Assembly (NCBI GenBank): GCA_031279175.1
Contig: JAITJA010000009.1
Location: 1-6,562 of the forward strand
Source of the DNA: Odoribacteraceae bacterium
GTDB lineage: Bacteria; Bacteroidota; Bacteroidia; Bacteroidales; Marinifilaceae
Direction: 5' to 3'
Length of the DNA: 6,562 bases
The notes under the pieces were generated by a model. The model saw only the letters and a list, made by a program, of their open reading frames with translations, ran no database searches and was not told where the DNA came from. Positions 6,382 through 6,562 of the stretch are shown here, one piece after another (position 1 is the first letter of the stretch; every line of letters begins with the position of its first letter). The position numbers and the translations under genes were made by a program.

Positions 6382-6557
6382 TACCGCGACAGGACGAGGA
6401 AGAAAATGCCAAGACCATTCAAGACGCGGTAAGAAAACCTGCAAGGTTTTCCCAGGACAAGTCAGGGAACAAGCAGGAAACTAAAACCTGTCGCGCCTCC
6501 ACCTCCATTCTCCAGGCGAATAAGGATGCTGTTCCAGCCCTGCTTGAACTTGAATAA
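6378..6557 (+). CDS. Doubtful small ORF coupled to thiH
   Basis: A 59-codon frame begins at an ATG overlapping the thiH stop (ATGA) and ends at TAA 6555-6557. The product is hydrophilic (start MIPRQDEEENAKTIQDAVRK, end AVPALLELE) and I recognise no family. It is not an N-terminal piece of ThiF that I can identify. The start overlap, like that between thiC and the next gene, argues for it. Against it, the DNA is AT-richer than the operon and third codon positions are only about half G/C, whereas the upstream genes are strongly G/C there. A short hairpin also lies inside it. The minus strand is open over most of the same stretch. It may simply be the 3' untranslated region. Confidence 0.25.
   Translation: MIPRQDEEENAKTIQDAVRKPARFSQDKSGNKQETKTCRASTSILQANKDAVPALLELE
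6434..6450. terminator. Weak hairpin after thiH, possible terminator
   Basis: AAAACCT (6434-6440) pairs with AGGTTTT (6444-6450) around GCA. The four terminal A-T pairs give an A-run before and a T-run after the GC pairs, so it could serve as a weak terminator in either direction, 53 bp after the thiH stop. Only three GC pairs support the stem and no T-run continues beyond it. A further AAAACCTG lies at 6483-6490. Confidence 0.3.
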
Positions 6558-6562
6558 AGCAA

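Noticed and set aside
6386..6562. 3' end of a minus-strand gene entering from the right edge
   Set aside because: The minus strand is open from the edge for about 47 codons, but the translation shows no recognisable motif and the region is AT-richer with poor codon bias.

Overview
This window carries a compact thiamine (vitamin B1) biosynthesis operon. All genes read left to right, behind a TPP riboswitch. The organism is most likely a member of the Bacteroidota, probably an anaerobe. The reasons are the sequence style of the proteins (a Bacteroides-like ThiE/TenI-type domain with an HLRKP motif, ThiH and ThiC of Bacteroides length), a Bacteroidota-like promoter candidate (TTTG, then TAnnTTYG), the lack of Shine-Dalgarno sequences, and the use of radical-SAM ThiH rather than oxygen-dependent ThiO. 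The coding DNA is strongly GC-rich, which is unusual for the best-known gut Bacteroidota. This assignment is inference only.

Layout. Positions 1-382 are intergenic DNA with a GC hairpin (23-40), an array of ~40-bp imperfect repeats closed by a perfect 17-bp inverted repeat (85-212), a 14-bp perfect palindrome (233-246) and a probable promoter (343-372). Positions 383-511 are a TPP riboswitch with an enlarged P3 region. A leader follows with a hairpin (510-528) and a palindrome (561-570) that can pair with part of the aptamer. The genes are thiS (595-795), thiC (810-2564), a single 650-residue fusion of a TenI/ThiE-like domain, ThiD and a canonical ThiE (2561-4513), thiG (4501-5262) and thiH (5275-6381). 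A short, doubtful reading frame (6378-6557) overlaps the thiH stop and finishes just before the window ends.

How they work together. ThiC makes the pyrimidine HMP-P, and the ThiD domain phosphorylates it to HMP-PP. ThiH makes dehydroglycine from tyrosine. ThiG joins this with DXP and the sulfur carried on ThiS to form the thiazole phosphate. The ThiE domain couples the two halves to thiamine phosphate. The TenI-like domain may tautomerise the ThiG product, or may be a degenerate second ThiE. Not present here are the ThiF-type enzyme that adenylates ThiS and the enzyme that converts thiamine phosphate to TPP. Genes are tightly packed: two ATGA overlaps, one 13-nt overlap and gaps of 12-14 nt. 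The whole set should therefore be one transcription unit under TPP control.

The most notable features are the three-domain TenI-ThiD-ThiE protein, the repeat array upstream of the promoter, and a possible switching pairing downstream of the riboswitch.
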